A DNA stretch of 64,000 bases from Microvirga aerilata (lineage in GTDB: Bacteria > Pseudomonadota > Alphaproteobacteria > Rhizobiales > Beijerinckiaceae). The notes beneath the pieces are model-generated. The model saw nothing but the letters and a program-made list of their open reading frames with translations. It did no database searches and was not told the DNA's origin. The position numbers and the translations under genes are program-made. The stretch spans positions 1 to 64,000 of the forward strand of contig NZ_JAEQMY010000010.1 in assembly GCF_016743775.1 (NCBI RefSeq), written 5' to 3'. Below are positions 24,666 to 34,987 of the stretch, in pieces (positions within the stretch are counted from its first letter, which is position 1; every line of letters starts with the position of its first letter).

Positions 24666-25802
24666 ATGGGCCGCCAGGACAAGAGCACGGTCAAGACGTT
24701 CCAGCGGCGCGCCACCATGAGCGATGTCGCCAAAAAGGCGGGGGTTTCCCAGGCGACCGTATCGCTGGTGATGAATGGGGTCGGTGGCGTTCGGATCTCC
24801 GCCACCACCCGATCCCGCGTTCTCAAGGCGGCGGAGGAGCTTGGGTATCAAGCAGGCAGGCGGGTGGTTGGCTCAGGCGCCTTGCGCTCCATCGGCATGC
24901 TCGTGGATGAGGTGTCGACCAGCCCTTTCGCGACGCCGCTTTTTGAGGGAGCCCGTGAGGTTGCCGCCCAGCACGGGTGCGTCCTGAACATCGTCATGAC
25001 CCGCAGCGAGCGCTGGCTTGAGGAGGCCGCGCTCGATCTTCTGCTCGGACAGCCCACGGTCGGGATCATCTATGCGACGCTCTCCACGCGCTCGGTATCA
25101 CCCCCGGACCGCCTGCGGCCGATCCCCACGGTTCTTTTGAACTGTCACTCGAATGATGGACATTACCCGTCCGTCGTGCCTGCCGACGTTCTCGGCGCTC
25201 GTACGGCGACCGAGGCGCTCCTGAAGGCCGGACATCAGCGGATTGCCTTCATCAACGGTGAACACTGGATGGAAGCTGCGCGCCACCGGGCGCAGGGTTA
25301 CAAGCAAGCGCTGTCGAGTTGGGGAGCGCCTTTCGACCCTAAGCTGGTTCGCACCGGAAAATGGCTTCTCCGGGAGGCATATGAGCAGACGCAAGCCCTC
25401 ATGGCCTTGGAGAAGCCGCCGACAGCGATTTTCTGCGCCAGCGACCGCATGGCGATCGGCTGTTACGAGGCCCTACGGGACATGGGAAAGCAGATCCCAT
25501 TGGACGTATCGGTCGTTGGATATGACGACGACTGGATGGCTTTCCACCTCAGGCCCGAGTTGACCACGGTGCTTCTGCCGCATGAGGAGATGGGGCGCTG
25601 GGCAGCCGAGTATCTTCTCTCCCCTCCACCCAGCAATCCTTCCAAGGCCAAAATCTCCCCAGTGCAACTGGAATGCCCGCTCATTGAACGCCACTCGATT
25701 GGCATAATAAATGCTGCACCTGCATCGATTGGCGAGAAAAGCGCGTCCTCCATCAAAGCTCCGGAACCACGTCGAAGATCGTCGGTCAGATCACAAAGAT
25801 GA
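24666..25802 (+). CDS. LacI-family transcriptional regulator
   Basis: The 378-residue protein has the LacI helix-turn-helix near residues 17-40 (MSDVAKKAGVSQATVSLVMN) with the hinge region following. The periplasmic-binding-protein-like effector domain (about residues 70-335) includes AIFCASDRMAIGCYEALRDM and VSVVGYDDDWMA. It probably represses the GH2 gene and perhaps the ABC operon until the sugar binds. The last 30 or so residues (ASIGEKSASSIKAPEPRRRS) are unlike the family and overlap or abut a decayed kinase fragment on the other strand, so the gene may have read through after its own end was altered. Confidence 0.9.
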   Translation: MGRQDKSTVKTFQRRATMSDVAKKAGVSQATVSLVMNGVGGVRISATTRSRVLKAAEELGYQAGRRVVGSGALRSIGMLVDEVSTSPFATPLFEGAREVAAQHGCVLNIVMTRSERWLEEAALDLLLGQPTVGIIYATLSTRSVSPPDRLRPIPTVLLNCHSNDGHYPSVVPADVLGARTATEALLKAGHQRIAFINGEHWMEAARHRAQGYKQALSSWGAPFDPKLVRTGKWLLREAYEQTQALMALEKPPTAIFCASDRMAIGCYEALRDMGKQIPLDVSVVGYDDDWMAFHLRPELTTVLLPHEEMGRWAAEYLLSPPPSNPSKAKISPVQLECPLIERHSIGIINAAPASIGEKSASSIKAPEPRRRSSVRSQR

Positions 25803-25816
25803 TAGGGCTTCGAGAT

Positions 25817-25951
25817 GGTCACGAGCATCGGCATGCGGGTGCGGCGAGCTGCCTCGACGAACACGCCACCTTGCTGCCGAACAGCCTCAACGTGGCGCTC
25901 AGACACGGTCCGTTCAGCAGTATCCGCCTTGTTCTCCTGAACCTCGTTCAT
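25817..25951 (-). pseudogene. N-terminal remnant of a PAS/LOV-type HWE histidine kinase
   Basis: The minus strand begins with an ATG at 25951 and reads MNEVQENKADTAERTVSERH, VEAVRQQGGVFVEAARRTRM, PMLVT, then loses sense. In related kinases this is the start of the first PAS or LOV domain, where MPMLVTD leads on to PxNPIVFAN. Here the continuation is unrelated. The kinase body is absent, so this is a 5' fragment left by a deletion. Confidence 0.55.
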
Positions 25952-26173
25952 GGACAATCCCATATGAGGTGGGTGCGACGGCAGGGAGCGGGTATTTGGC
26001 GGAGGCCCCGACCATTTCACTCACGCGCCTTCCGGCGGCATAGCGTGCATCGTGCGTGCTGACCGGAACCTGATCCAACGTCTTGACAGGACAGTCCATC
26101 TCTGTCGCACGAAGCGGAATCTTAACCTATTCGCCTACATTCGTTCGAACCTTTGCATTAGGCGCAAAGATCA

Positions 26174-26500
26174 TTGAACCCGCTTTCGTCAGGCATGCTG
26201 CAAGCTGTCTCGGGCATTCAGGCTGTTGACACTGACGTGGAGATGCCGCGCGGGAGCATGAACGGCTTTGAATTGGTTCGGCAAATTCGCGCCAAGCGGC
26301 AGGAGATTGGGGTGCTGATTGCCTCTGGGCGGGCGGCTCCAAAGCTAGGCGGTTCTCCGGACGGAGCTTTGTTCATCGGCAAGCCTGTTCACCGTGGAAC
26401 GCTCGTCCGTCTGCTCAGGAGCCTTCTCGGTGCTAGAGGTGACCAGAGCAGTGGGCTTGCTCCTTGGCGGGACCGATGTGCCTGGCTCTTCGCCGAATAG
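26174..26500 (+). pseudogene. truncated response-regulator receiver domain
   Basis: The frame contains DTDVEMPRGSMNGFELVRQI, GVLIASGRAAP and GALFIGKPVHRGTLVRLLRS. These are the phospho-acceptor Asp, the switch Ser and the Lys-Pro of a receiver. The N-terminal strand with the acidic pair is missing, and the only start is a TTG within unrelated sequence. The regulator therefore lacks about the first 50 residues and is likely dead. With the kinase remnant just upstream it points to the loss of a two-component pair. Bases 26501-26743 hold nothing further I can support. Confidence 0.6.
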
Positions 26501-26743
26501 GCGGTGCCGGCGTTGAGATCCCTTCAGGTGGTTCTAGATTGTATGCCCGTCACACCTTCGTTTCGCTCCCTTTGCACCCAATGGCATACCATACGCTTTA
26601 TGAGGAATACCTCTGTCGATTACCCATGATCTTGGTCCACAACAAGGTTGGACCGGTTCAGGATGCCTGCTGGAGTTGGTCTGTTCGGCTTGATTCACGC
26701 CGGCGCGCTCGACCGGGCCTTTAAGCTGCCACCGAGGACCCCG

Positions 26744-29700
26744 ATGGATACTAGCAAGAGCAGCCGGAGCCCCAGCGCTGCTGACCCTTTCCTGGATGAC
26801 GGCGGAGAGATGGGCTCTCGCATGCGGGCGCACGACTGGAGCACGTCGCCTCTGGGCCAGCCGGAAACATGGCCGTGGACCCTGCGCACCCTCGTGCGCC
26901 TGATGCTCAACGCGAAGCAGCCGATGTTCATTGCCTGGGGGGCGGAACTCGCCTTCCTGTACAACGACGACTATGCTCCGATCTTCGGCGCCAAGCATCC
27001 CGGCGCCCTCGGCCGTCCCTTCGCCGAGGTCTGGTCCGACATCTGGGAGCAGATCGAACCGCTCGTGGACCAGACCCTGAACGGCCAGGCGAGCTGGCAC
27101 GAGGATCTGCTGGTCCCGATGGAACGCCATGGCTACCGGGAGGATGCCTGGTTCAGCTTCTCCTACAGCCCGATATGGGACGACGACGGCAAGATTGCCG
27201 GCATGTTCTGCGCCGCGACGGAAACGACCGGCAAGGTCCTCGGCCAGCAGGCCCTGCGCCAGAGCGAGGAGCGCGCCAGGGGCGTTCTCGACGGCATGGA
27301 CGAGGCCTTCGTGCTCCTCGACCGGGAGTTCCGCATCATCCGGATCAACCCGGCCGGTTTGCGGCTGGACACGCGGGCCGAGGCCGAGATCGTCGGGCGC
27401 GCGCACTGGGAGGTCTGGCCGAACACGGAGAACTCGCCGCTGGGCAGGCTGTACAGGAAGGCCATGACGGAGCGCGTGCCGGTCACGTTCGAGAACCTGT
27501 ACGTGTGGCCTGACGGACGGGAGGCCTGGACCGAGGTCCGGGCCTATCCGGCTCCCGATGGCTTGGCGGTCTTCTACCGCGACGTTTCCGAACGCAAGCG
27601 CGCGGAGGCTCTGCTCCACGAGGCGGAGGACCACTACCGCCATACGGTCGAGCTGAATCCCCAGGTGACCTGGACCGCCCTGCCCGATGGCCAGCTCGAC
27701 CGCGTTGCCGGCCGCTGGCAGGAGTGGACCGGCACCACGGGACTGGGCGAGACCTGGGCGCAGGCCATGCACCCGGAGGATCTGGAACCATCCCTGAAGG
27801 CGTGGGCGCACTCCGTTGCGACGGGCGAGCCTTACGACATCGAGCACCGGGCCAGGATGCAAACCGGCGAGTACCGCTGGATGCACTCCCGCGCTTCTCC
27901 AAGGCGCGGCGAAGACGGCCGGATCGTCAAGTGGTACGGCACCACGGAGGACATCTCGGAGCGGCGCGCCAGCCAGGACGCCCTGCTGGAGGAGACCCAT
28001 GCCCTGGAGATCCTCAACACGGCCCTTGCGGCCGCCGCATCCGAACTCGACCTGGATCGGCTGGTGCAAAAGGTAACGGATGCGGGTGTCGAGCTCACCG
28101 GGGCCCAGTTCGGCGCATTCTTCTACAACGTGGAGAATCAGGCGGGCGAGAGCTACATGCTCTACGCGATCTCCGGCGTTCCGCGCGAGGCTTTCTCCAA
28201 GTTCCCGATGCCGCGCAACACCCATGTCTTCGCTCCCACATTCAACGGCGAGCGGATCGTCCGGTCGGACGACATCACCAAGGATCCCGCCTACGGACAC
28301 TCGGAGCCGCACCGGGGCATGCCTCCGGGCCACCTGCCCGTCCGCAGCTATCTGGCCGTGCCGGTGACGTCGCGTTCGGGGGAGGTGATCGGCGGCCTGT
28401 TCTTCGGACATGCGCAGCCCGGCGTGTTCCACGCGCGTTCCGAACGATTGATCGTCGGGCTGGCCGCAGGAGCGGCGGTGGCCATCGACAACGCCCGCCT
28501 GTTCCAGAAAGCGCAGCGGGAGATCGAGGAGCGCCGGCGCGCCGAGGAGGCGCTGCGGCGCCTGAACGAGACCTTGGAAGCCGAGGTGGAGGAGCGGACC
28601 CGGGAAAGGGACCAGATCTGGCAGCTCAGCACGGACCTGATGGATGTGTGCCGGGCCGACGGAACCCTGCTGGCGATCAATCCGGCGTGGACCGCGATGC
28701 TCAGCTGGTCGGAGACGGAACTTCTGGCCAGCAACTTCCTGGGCCTCATCCATCCGGACGATGTGGAGGGTACGCTCGCGGAGCTTGCACGCCTCGACCA
28801 GGGTATACAGACGTTCCGGTTCGAGAACCGCTTTCGGGCGAAGGACGGCAGCTACCGCATGATCTCATGGACGGCCGTGCCGAAGGAGGGGTTGTTCTAC
28901 GCCATCGGTCGCGACATCACGGCCGAGCGCGCTGCGGCCGAAACGTTGCGCGAGACGGAAGAGGCTCTGCGGCAGTCCCAGAAGATGGAAGCGGTGGGCC
29001 AGCTCACGGGCGGCATCGCTCACGACTTCAACAACCTCCTGACCGGGGTGATCGGCTCACTGGACATGCTGCGCACGCGTATCGCGCAGGGACGGACGGA
29101 GGCTGTCGAACGCTACATCACCGCGGCCACGACCTCAGCGAACCGCGCGGCCGCGCTGACGCATCGGCTGCTCGCCTTCGCACGCCGTCAGCCACTCGAT
29201 CCCAGACCCGTTCAGGCGAACGCGCTCGTCGCCTCCCTGGAAGATCTGTTCCGGCGCACGGTGGGCGAGGCGGTCACGCTGGAGGTGGTGCTGGCGGGCG
29301 GTCTCTGGCCGACGCTGTGCGATCCCAACCAGCTGGAGAGCGCGCTTCTCAACCTCGTGATCAATGCCCGCGATGCCATGCCGGACGGCGGCAATCTGAC
29401 GATCGAGACCTGCAACGCCCATCTCGACGATGCGTATGTTGCCGCTCAACGGGACGTGAAGCCAGGCCAATATGTCTGCATTTGCGTGACGGACACGGGA
29501 ACAGGCATGGCGCAGGATGTGATTGAGCGGGCCTTCGATCCGTTCTTCACGACCAAGCCCATCGGGCAAGGCACCGGCCTTGGCCTTTCCATGGTGTATG
29601 GCTTTGCGCGGCAGTCGGAGGGGCACGCCAAGATCTACAGCGAGGTCGGGCAGGGAACCACGATCAAGATCTATCTGCCACGCTATCGTGGCGAAACGGA

Positions 29701-30127
29701 AGCGGAGATCGAAGCGGCGACATTGGCCGAGGCGCCGCGGGCCGAGTCCGGCGAGACGGTTCTGGTGGTCGAGGACGAGCCGGTGGTGCGCAGCCTGATC
29801 GTCGAGGTGCTGGAGGATCTCGGCTACCGGACCCTGGAGGCAGCGGACGGACCGGAAGGGCTCAGGATCCTGCAATCCAGGCGGCGCATCGATCTCCTGA
29901 TCACGGATGTAGGCTTGCCGGGGCTGAATGGGCGCCAGCTCGCCGATGCGGCTCGGGAAGGACGCCGCGACCTCAAGATCCTCTTCATCACCGGCTACGC
30001 TGAGAACGCGACCTTGGCGGCGGGCTTCCTGGAGCCGGGAATGCAGATGATCACCAAGCCTTTTGCTGTGGACGCCCTAGCGCAGAAGATCCGGTCGATC
30101 ATCAAAAGCGATGACGCCGGTGGTTGA
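26744..30127 (+). CDS. hybrid sensor histidine kinase (PAS, PAS, PAS, GAF, PAS, HisKA, HATPase, receiver)
   Basis: The ATG at 26744 follows CGAGGACC and gives 1127 residues; 32 upstream codons are open but less likely. The N-terminal PAS-like domain (about 24-160, [20 protein letters not shown]) is shared with the kinases at 30396 and 41931. Two PAS domains follow (about 175-285 and 295-407), then GAF (about 419-589), PAS (about 619-732), HisKA with the acceptor His in [10 protein letters not shown] (about 759), HATPase ([23 protein letters not shown]) and a receiver with Asp in [10 protein letters not shown] (about 1054). No transmembrane segment is seen, so it senses cytoplasmic signals. 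No partner regulator is adjacent. Confidence 0.93.
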   Translation: MDTSKSSRSPSAADPFLDDGGEMGSRMRAHDWSTSPLGQPETWPWTLRTLVRLMLNAKQPMFIAWGAELAFLYNDDYAPIFGAKHPGALGRPFAEVWSDIWEQIEPLVDQTLNGQASWHEDLLVPMERHGYREDAWFSFSYSPIWDDDGKIAGMFCAATETTGKVLGQQALRQSEERARGVLDGMDEAFVLLDREFRIIRINPAGLRLDTRAEAEIVGRAHWEVWPNTENSPLGRLYRKAMTERVPVTFENLYVWPDGREAWTEVRAYPAPDGLAVFYRDVSERKRAEALLHEAEDHYRHTVELNPQVTWTALPDGQLDRVAGRWQEWTGTTGLGETWAQAMHPEDLEPSLKAWAHSVATGEPYDIEHRARMQTGEYRWMHSRASPRRGEDGRIVKWYGTTEDISERRASQDALLEETHALEILNTALAAAASELDLDRLVQKVTDAGVELTGAQFGAFFYNVENQAGESYMLYAISGVPREAFSKFPMPRNTHVFAPTFNGERIVRSDDITKDPAYGHSEPHRGMPPGHLPVRSYLAVPVTSRSGEVIGGLFFGHAQPGVFHARSERLIVGLAAGAAVAIDNARLFQKAQREIEERRRAEEALRRLNETLEAEVEERTRERDQIWQLSTDLMDVCRADGTLLAINPAWTAMLSWSETELLASNFLGLIHPDDVEGTLAELARLDQGIQTFRFENRFRAKDGSYRMISWTAVPKEGLFYAIGRDITAERAAAETLRETEEALRQSQKMEAVGQLTGGIAHDFNNLLTGVIGSLDMLRTRIAQGRTEAVERYITAATTSANRAAALTHRLLAFARRQPLDPRPVQANALVASLEDLFRRTVGEAVTLEVVLAGGLWPTLCDPNQLESALLNLVINARDAMPDGGNLTIETCNAHLDDAYVAAQRDVKPGQYVCICVTDTGTGMAQDVIERAFDPFFTTKPIGQGTGLGLSMVYGFARQSEGHAKIYSEVGQGTTIKIYLPRYRGETEAEIEAATLAEAPRAESGETVLVVEDEPVVRSLIVEVLEDLGYRTLEAADGPEGLRILQSRRRIDLLITDVGLPGLNGRQLADAAREGRRDLKILFITGYAENATLAAGFLEPGMQMITKPFAVDALAQKIRSIIKSDDAGG

Positions 30128-30395
30128 GGTATCCGGCGAGCAGAACGGGAGCGCGTCATGACGGCTCATTGCCCAGGCAGGGCCTGAACCTATTTAGGCA
30201 TCGAAACGCTTTTCCTCCAACCTTTCGTATTCCGCCGCCGATGCCGCTCATCTTGACTTTGACCGGGCTTTGCAACCCGGAGCAGGCTTCTTATGCCCTG
30301 CTTGATAGCCTGCCGGGCCGTTGCCAGGAAGGCAGGCGGGCCGTTCATCCTGTCTCGGGCCCGACCCGAGGAGCAGAAGCGTCGAAAGTGAACGC

Positions 30396-32708
30396 ATGTT
30401 CGACCAGGTAACAACGCCCGGACTGTACTTCCTGGCCGGGGGCGGCGAAGCGGGAGCGGTCATGCGCTCCATGGATTGGTCGGCGTCTCCCCTCGGACAG
30501 CCGAGGAACTGGCCGCCGAGCTTGCGCACGGTCGTGAGCCTCCTGCTCAACTCCAAGTTCCCCATGTTCCTGGCGTGGGGGCCCGAACTGGGTTTTCTCT
30601 ATAACGACGGGTATGCGGAGATCCTCGGGGCAAAGCACCCGCAGGCGATGGGCTGCCGCTTCGAGGCCATCTGGCCCGAGATCTGGCACAGCATCGAGCC
30701 GTATGTGAGCAAGGCCTTGGCCGGGGAGGCGACCTTCCATGAAGACCTGCCGCTGATCATGCGCCGCAAAGGCTTCGACGAACAGGTTTACTTCACCTTT
30801 TCCTATAGCCCCGTGCGCGATGAGACAGGCGGGATCGGCGGCATGTTCTGCGCCTGCACCGAGACCACCAAGGAGGTAGAGGCTCGTGCGGCCCTGAAGG
30901 CCGACAAGGAGTACCTGCAGCGCCTCTTCACCCAAGCCCCGGGGATCATGGCGATGGTCACCGGACCCGAGCACATCTTCCGGCTGGCGAATGCCTCCTA
31001 TCTCGAACTCGTCGGCAGCCGCGATCTGATCGGCAAGACGGTGCGGGAGGCGCTTCCCGAGCTCGAGGGCCAGGATCTCCTCGAACTGCTCGACAGGGTA
31101 TATGCGACAGGCGAGCCCTATGTCGGACGCGAGGTGCCGATGGTTCTTCAGCGCCGGCACGATGCCCCACCCGAGACCCGCTATGTCGATTTCGTCTACC
31201 AGCCCGTGATGGACGACCAGGGGCAGGTGACGGGCATCTTTGCCGAAGGACACGATGTCACTGACCGGAAGCGGGCGGAGATCGCCCTGCGGGAGAGCGA
31301 GGAGCGCTTTCGCACCGTGGCGGACAGTGCTCCGGCCCTGATCTGGATGAGCGACGAGACGGGCCGGATCGTTTTCGCCAACCGCCATTACGAGACGCTG
31401 TTCGGCAGCCCGGCCAGCAACGTCGAGGGTGAAGGATGGACCCAGGTTGTTCATCCGGAGGATCTCGAAAGCTTCCACGCGGCGTACCTGAATGCCCTCG
31501 AAAGGCGGGAGCCCGTCAGCGTCAATGTGCGGGTGAGGGATCGTGAAGGCCAGACCCGTTGGCTTCGCTGCGAGGGGGTTCCTCGTTTCGACAGAGACGG
31601 GCAGTTCCTCGGCTTTACAGGCTGCAACGTCGATATCTCCGAGTCCAAGCTTGCGGAAATTGCTCTGCGCCACAGTGAGGAACGCCTCTCCACGGCGCTC
31701 GATATCGCGGCGCTCGGCACCTTCGACTGGAACCTTCGCGACAACACGGTCACGGCCTCCGAACGCACCCGGGTCATCTTCGGCTTTGGCGAAGGCGAAG
31801 GAGGCAGTGCTGAGGATTACTTCGGCCGAATGGCGCCGGATGATTGCGAACGGGTGGCCAGCGAGATCGAGGCGACGCTTCGAGGCAACGGACGGCTGGA
31901 CACGGAATACCGCATCCGTCTGCCCGATGGCTCAATCCGGCACGTCGCCAGCCTGAGCCAGCTCTACCGGGACGATCAGGGGCAACCGGATCGCGAGGTG
32001 GGGGTGTTCGAGGACGTGACAGAGCGAAAAGGGTGGGAGGAGCACCAGCGGCTCCTGATCAACGAACTCAATCATCGGGTCAAGAACACCCTTGCCACCG
32101 TCCAGGCCATTGCCGGGCAGAGCTTCCGCGGGATGAGCGGAGAAGCTGCCCTGAAGCTCAACAGCTTCAACGATCGTCTCTTTGCGCTGTCGCGCGCCCA
32201 CGACGTGCTGACCCGCGAAAACTGGGAAGGGGCCGAGCTTCGCGAGATCATCATGGAGGTTCTCGAGCCCTATCATCGTCAGGCGGGCAAGCGCTTCGAG
32301 ATCGATGGGCCTCGCCTTCGGCTAGCGCCCGGCATGGCGCTCGCATTGGCGATGGCACTCCACGAACTGGCAACCAATGCTGCAAAATATGGGGCGCTCT
32401 CCGTTTCGTCAGGCCGCGTCACGATCAAATGGACGACCGCCGGCAGCAGTCCGCCGCTCTTCATGCTGCGGTGGGAGGAGGAAGGCGGTCCCACCGTTGA
32501 ACTGCCGACCCGCAGGGGCTTCGGCACACGGCTGATCGAGCGCATGCTGGCCAACGACTTGTCGGGCGAGGTCCGGCTTTCCTATGAACCCGCCGGGGTC
32601 ACCTGCGTGGTGAAGGCTCCATTGATGAACCCTGCGGCCGATGCGCCGGAGCTGTCCAAAGCGACCCAGCAGGCAGAAACGAGCCGCCGGGTCAGCTATG
32701 GCTCATGA
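30396..32708 (+). CDS. multi-PAS HWE-family sensor histidine kinase
   Basis: The 770-residue soluble kinase starts MFDQVTTPGLYFLAGGGEAG. Its N-terminal PAS-like domain (about 18-158, DWSASPLGQPRNWPPSLRTV) matches those of the neighbouring hybrid kinase and the broken kinase at 41931. Three further PAS domains follow (about 170-288, 298-416, 428-541). The HWE module has NELNHRVKNTLATVQAIAGQ, HELATNAAKYGALS and LRWEEEGGP, and ends KGF-type RRGFGTRLIERML. The stretch TRENWEGAELREI is intact here, which matters for comparison with 41931-44303. It converges with, and overlaps by six bases, the kinase at 32703-34733. Confidence 0.93.
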   Translation: MFDQVTTPGLYFLAGGGEAGAVMRSMDWSASPLGQPRNWPPSLRTVVSLLLNSKFPMFLAWGPELGFLYNDGYAEILGAKHPQAMGCRFEAIWPEIWHSIEPYVSKALAGEATFHEDLPLIMRRKGFDEQVYFTFSYSPVRDETGGIGGMFCACTETTKEVEARAALKADKEYLQRLFTQAPGIMAMVTGPEHIFRLANASYLELVGSRDLIGKTVREALPELEGQDLLELLDRVYATGEPYVGREVPMVLQRRHDAPPETRYVDFVYQPVMDDQGQVTGIFAEGHDVTDRKRAEIALRESEERFRTVADSAPALIWMSDETGRIVFANRHYETLFGSPASNVEGEGWTQVVHPEDLESFHAAYLNALERREPVSVNVRVRDREGQTRWLRCEGVPRFDRDGQFLGFTGCNVDISESKLAEIALRHSEERLSTALDIAALGTFDWNLRDNTVTASERTRVIFGFGEGEGGSAEDYFGRMAPDDCERVASEIEATLRGNGRLDTEYRIRLPDGSIRHVASLSQLYRDDQGQPDREVGVFEDVTERKGWEEHQRLLINELNHRVKNTLATVQAIAGQSFRGMSGEAALKLNSFNDRLFALSRAHDVLTRENWEGAELREIIMEVLEPYHRQAGKRFEIDGPRLRLAPGMALALAMALHELATNAAKYGALSVSSGRVTIKWTTAGSSPPLFMLRWEEEGGPTVELPTRRGFGTRLIERMLANDLSGEVRLSYEPAGVTCVVKAPLMNPAADAPELSKATQQAETSRRVSYGS

Positions 32709-34733
32709 TGCGGCAACGGAGGGCTGGGTTTCCTCGATCCGGTGGAGCGGAAAGGTGATGACGCACCGCAAACCGGCGGGCTCGAAGTTGAGCTTGATCT
32801 CACCGCCGAGTTCCTGAGCGAGACCGCGCTGGATCAATCGGGAGCCGAAGCCCTGCCGGGTTGGGGGAGAAACAACAGGACCGTTCGTCTCGACCCACTC
32901 GATCAGGAGATGTGGCAGTCCTTGGATCCGCACATTGACCCATTTGACCATCAGCCGACCTTGAGGCACCGACAGGGCGCCGTACTTCGCGGCATTCGTT
33001 GCCAGCTCATGGACTGCAAGCCCAAGAGCCAGGGTGGCCCTGGGCTCCAGAGACACCGGGCTTCCCCGAAGGGAGATCCGCTGGCGCATCGAGTCCTGGT
33101 AGAGCTCGAGCTCGTTGCTCAGGATGTCCTTCAGGGACGCTCCCACCCAATGGGTTTCGGTCAGCAGATCATGGGTCTTCGCCATTCCCCGGATGCGGGC
33201 ATCGAAGGTCGTCCAGGCGCTTGCGGGATCGGCCGAGGAGCGGGCGGTCATGGCGGCGATCGATTGCACGGTCGCAAGGGTATTCTTGACCCGGTGGTTC
33301 AGCTCGTGAAGCAGCAGCTCCTGCTGCGCCTCGGCGGATTTGCGTATGGTGATATCCTGAGAGACGCCGATCAGACGGATACCGTCGGGGCGCTCGGCCG
33401 GCCGGCCCTGCACGTGGATCCAATGCAGGCTGCCGTCGGGCCAGAACACGCGGTACTCGACATCGAAGCCTGTCTTCTCCGCAATTGCCTGTGAAACGAT
33501 CTGGCGGCGATGCTCCCGATCCTCGGGGTGGATGGATGAGATCAGATCCTCGTAGGAGAACGGCTCTTCGGGTCCGCGCCCGAAATTCGTCCTGCAGGAT
33601 GCGGAGGCGATCAGCGAGCCTCCGGCCGGGTCATATTCCCAGGACCCGAGCTCGCCAGCTTCCAGGGCAAGCTGAAGACGCATTTCGCTGTCCCGGATCT
33701 GGGCTTCTCCCTGCCGTCGGTCCACACCCGCGGAGATCAGTGCCTCCTGAACCTGATCGACTTCGACCAGCCCTGTCGCGCGCGATTCGGGAATCCTTCC
33801 TGAGCCGAGCTCCTTGGCCGCCTTTCTCAGGTTCACGACAGGATCCGCAATACTCCTTGCGAGGACGACAGCGGCCAGGATCCCGCCGCCGGAAAGAGCG
33901 ATCAGGGTGATGATCCATCCGAGCGAGCGCTGCATCGTGGCGGCAAAAGCGGATTGCGGGTAGCTGACAACGGCGACGATCCCGTATTCCGGAGAGCGGC
34001 TGAAGGCCGAGATCACGGGCGTGTTGTCCAGGGAGATCAGCGACAAAGCTCCTTCGGCCTGGGACGCCATGGCGTCCAGCAGGGACCTGGGAACCACCTG
34101 ACCGATCTGACGCTCGATGTCACGCGAACGGGCAACCACCTTCCCGTCCCGATCGAGCATGGTGGCGATCCAGGAATCGGGAACCTGAAGTTCCCTGGTA
34201 AGGGCCTGGAGGGCGTCGGTGCCCATGCCGAGCCCCATGACGTAACGAACCTCCCCATTCTGGATGACCGGGTGCTCGATGACCAGCAGGGGCTGACCGG
34301 TGAAGGCCCCCTTGATCAGGCCCGAGAGCTCGACCTGCCTGGTGCGGGCAATCCGTTGGAAGGTTTCCCCTCTGGTGCTCCTGGGCAGGGGTGTGCCGTA
34401 TGGCAGAGCCGTACTCAGCAGGCTTTGCCCATCGGGCGAGAACAAGCCGATCCAAGTGCTGCTGCCTTTCGTCACCTCAACCGCGCGCTCATGGAAGCGC
34501 GCCAGGTCTCCTTCGAGCAGGGATGCCGAGCTGGAGAGCACGCGAAGGATGATGCCGGCCTTGCCAACCTCCCGGTCCGCCCCGAGGGCGAGGGCGCGGG
34601 CGGTGTCGCGCAGGAGCACCTCCACGATCTGCTTTTCTGAAGAATAGGCAGTGTAAAGCCCCGCCGATCCGACCAGGGTGAGGGGAAGGGCAAGAGCCAC
34701 AACGAGCCAGAGGAGCCGGGCGCGGATAGACAT
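32703..34733 (-). CDS. membrane-bound HWE-family sensor histidine kinase
   Basis: From the ATG at 34733 the protein has 676 residues. A transmembrane helix near residues 5-28 and another near 268-293 (WIITLIALSGGGILAAVVLA) bracket a periplasmic sensor of about 240 residues resembling a dCache-type domain (STWIGLFSPDGQSL, SWIATMLDRDGKVV). A HAMP-like linker, a PAS domain (about 350-460) and the HWE module follow (LHELNHRVKNTLATVQSIAA, HELATNAAKYGALS, IEWVETNGP). It probably relays an extracytoplasmic signal. Two palindromic sequences lie upstream at 34814-34837 and 34854-34897. Confidence 0.92.
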   Translation of the reverse strand: MSIRARLLWLVVALALPLTLVGSAGLYTAYSSEKQIVEVLLRDTARALALGADREVGKAGIILRVLSSSASLLEGDLARFHERAVEVTKGSSTWIGLFSPDGQSLLSTALPYGTPLPRSTRGETFQRIARTRQVELSGLIKGAFTGQPLLVIEHPVIQNGEVRYVMGLGMGTDALQALTRELQVPDSWIATMLDRDGKVVARSRDIERQIGQVVPRSLLDAMASQAEGALSLISLDNTPVISAFSRSPEYGIVAVVSYPQSAFAATMQRSLGWIITLIALSGGGILAAVVLARSIADPVVNLRKAAKELGSGRIPESRATGLVEVDQVQEALISAGVDRRQGEAQIRDSEMRLQLALEAGELGSWEYDPAGGSLIASASCRTNFGRGPEEPFSYEDLISSIHPEDREHRRQIVSQAIAEKTGFDVEYRVFWPDGSLHWIHVQGRPAERPDGIRLIGVSQDITIRKSAEAQQELLLHELNHRVKNTLATVQSIAAMTARSSADPASAWTTFDARIRGMAKTHDLLTETHWVGASLKDILSNELELYQDSMRQRISLRGSPVSLEPRATLALGLAVHELATNAAKYGALSVPQGRLMVKWVNVRIQGLPHLLIEWVETNGPVVSPPTRQGFGSRLIQRGLAQELGGEIKLNFEPAGLRCVITFPLHRIEETQPSVAAS

Positions 34734-34813
34734 GACTGACGCGCGGCCCCCTCCAGGCTCCGGAAGATGCCTGAACGGCAACTCTGGATGAAATAGACTG
34801 TTTCCGGTGACAG

Positions 34814-34837
34814 AGGAAGCGACATGTGTCGTTTCCT
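34814..34837. promoter_or_regulatory. candidate operator palindrome upstream of the membrane HWE kinase
   Basis: AGGAAGCGACATGTGTCGTTTCCT is symmetric at 10 of 12 positions per half. It sits about 80 bases ahead of the kinase start. No regulator can be assigned; it could also be part of a repeat. Confidence 0.3.
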
Positions 34838-34853
34838 GCTGACCCTTAGCCAA

Positions 34854-34897
34854 AGCATCGGACCCAAAAAGTGGACCCGGTTTTTGCGCACGATGCT
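34854..34897. repeat. palindromic intergenic element
   Basis: AGCATCG and CGATGCT bound an element whose interior also pairs (CCCAAAAA against TTTTTGCG). GATGCTCTAGGGCATG follows it. It lies between the divergent kinase and the end of the minus-strand membrane protein gene, and is of the style of dispersed Hyphomicrobiales palindromes. Confidence 0.5.
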
Positions 34898-34987
34898 CTA
34901 GGGCATGGCACCCAAAAGGAAGCCGTGGGCTGAAACTGAGGCCCCGTCGACCGAAGGCAAGCAAGGCTGGTTCAGGGGGCTGCGACC

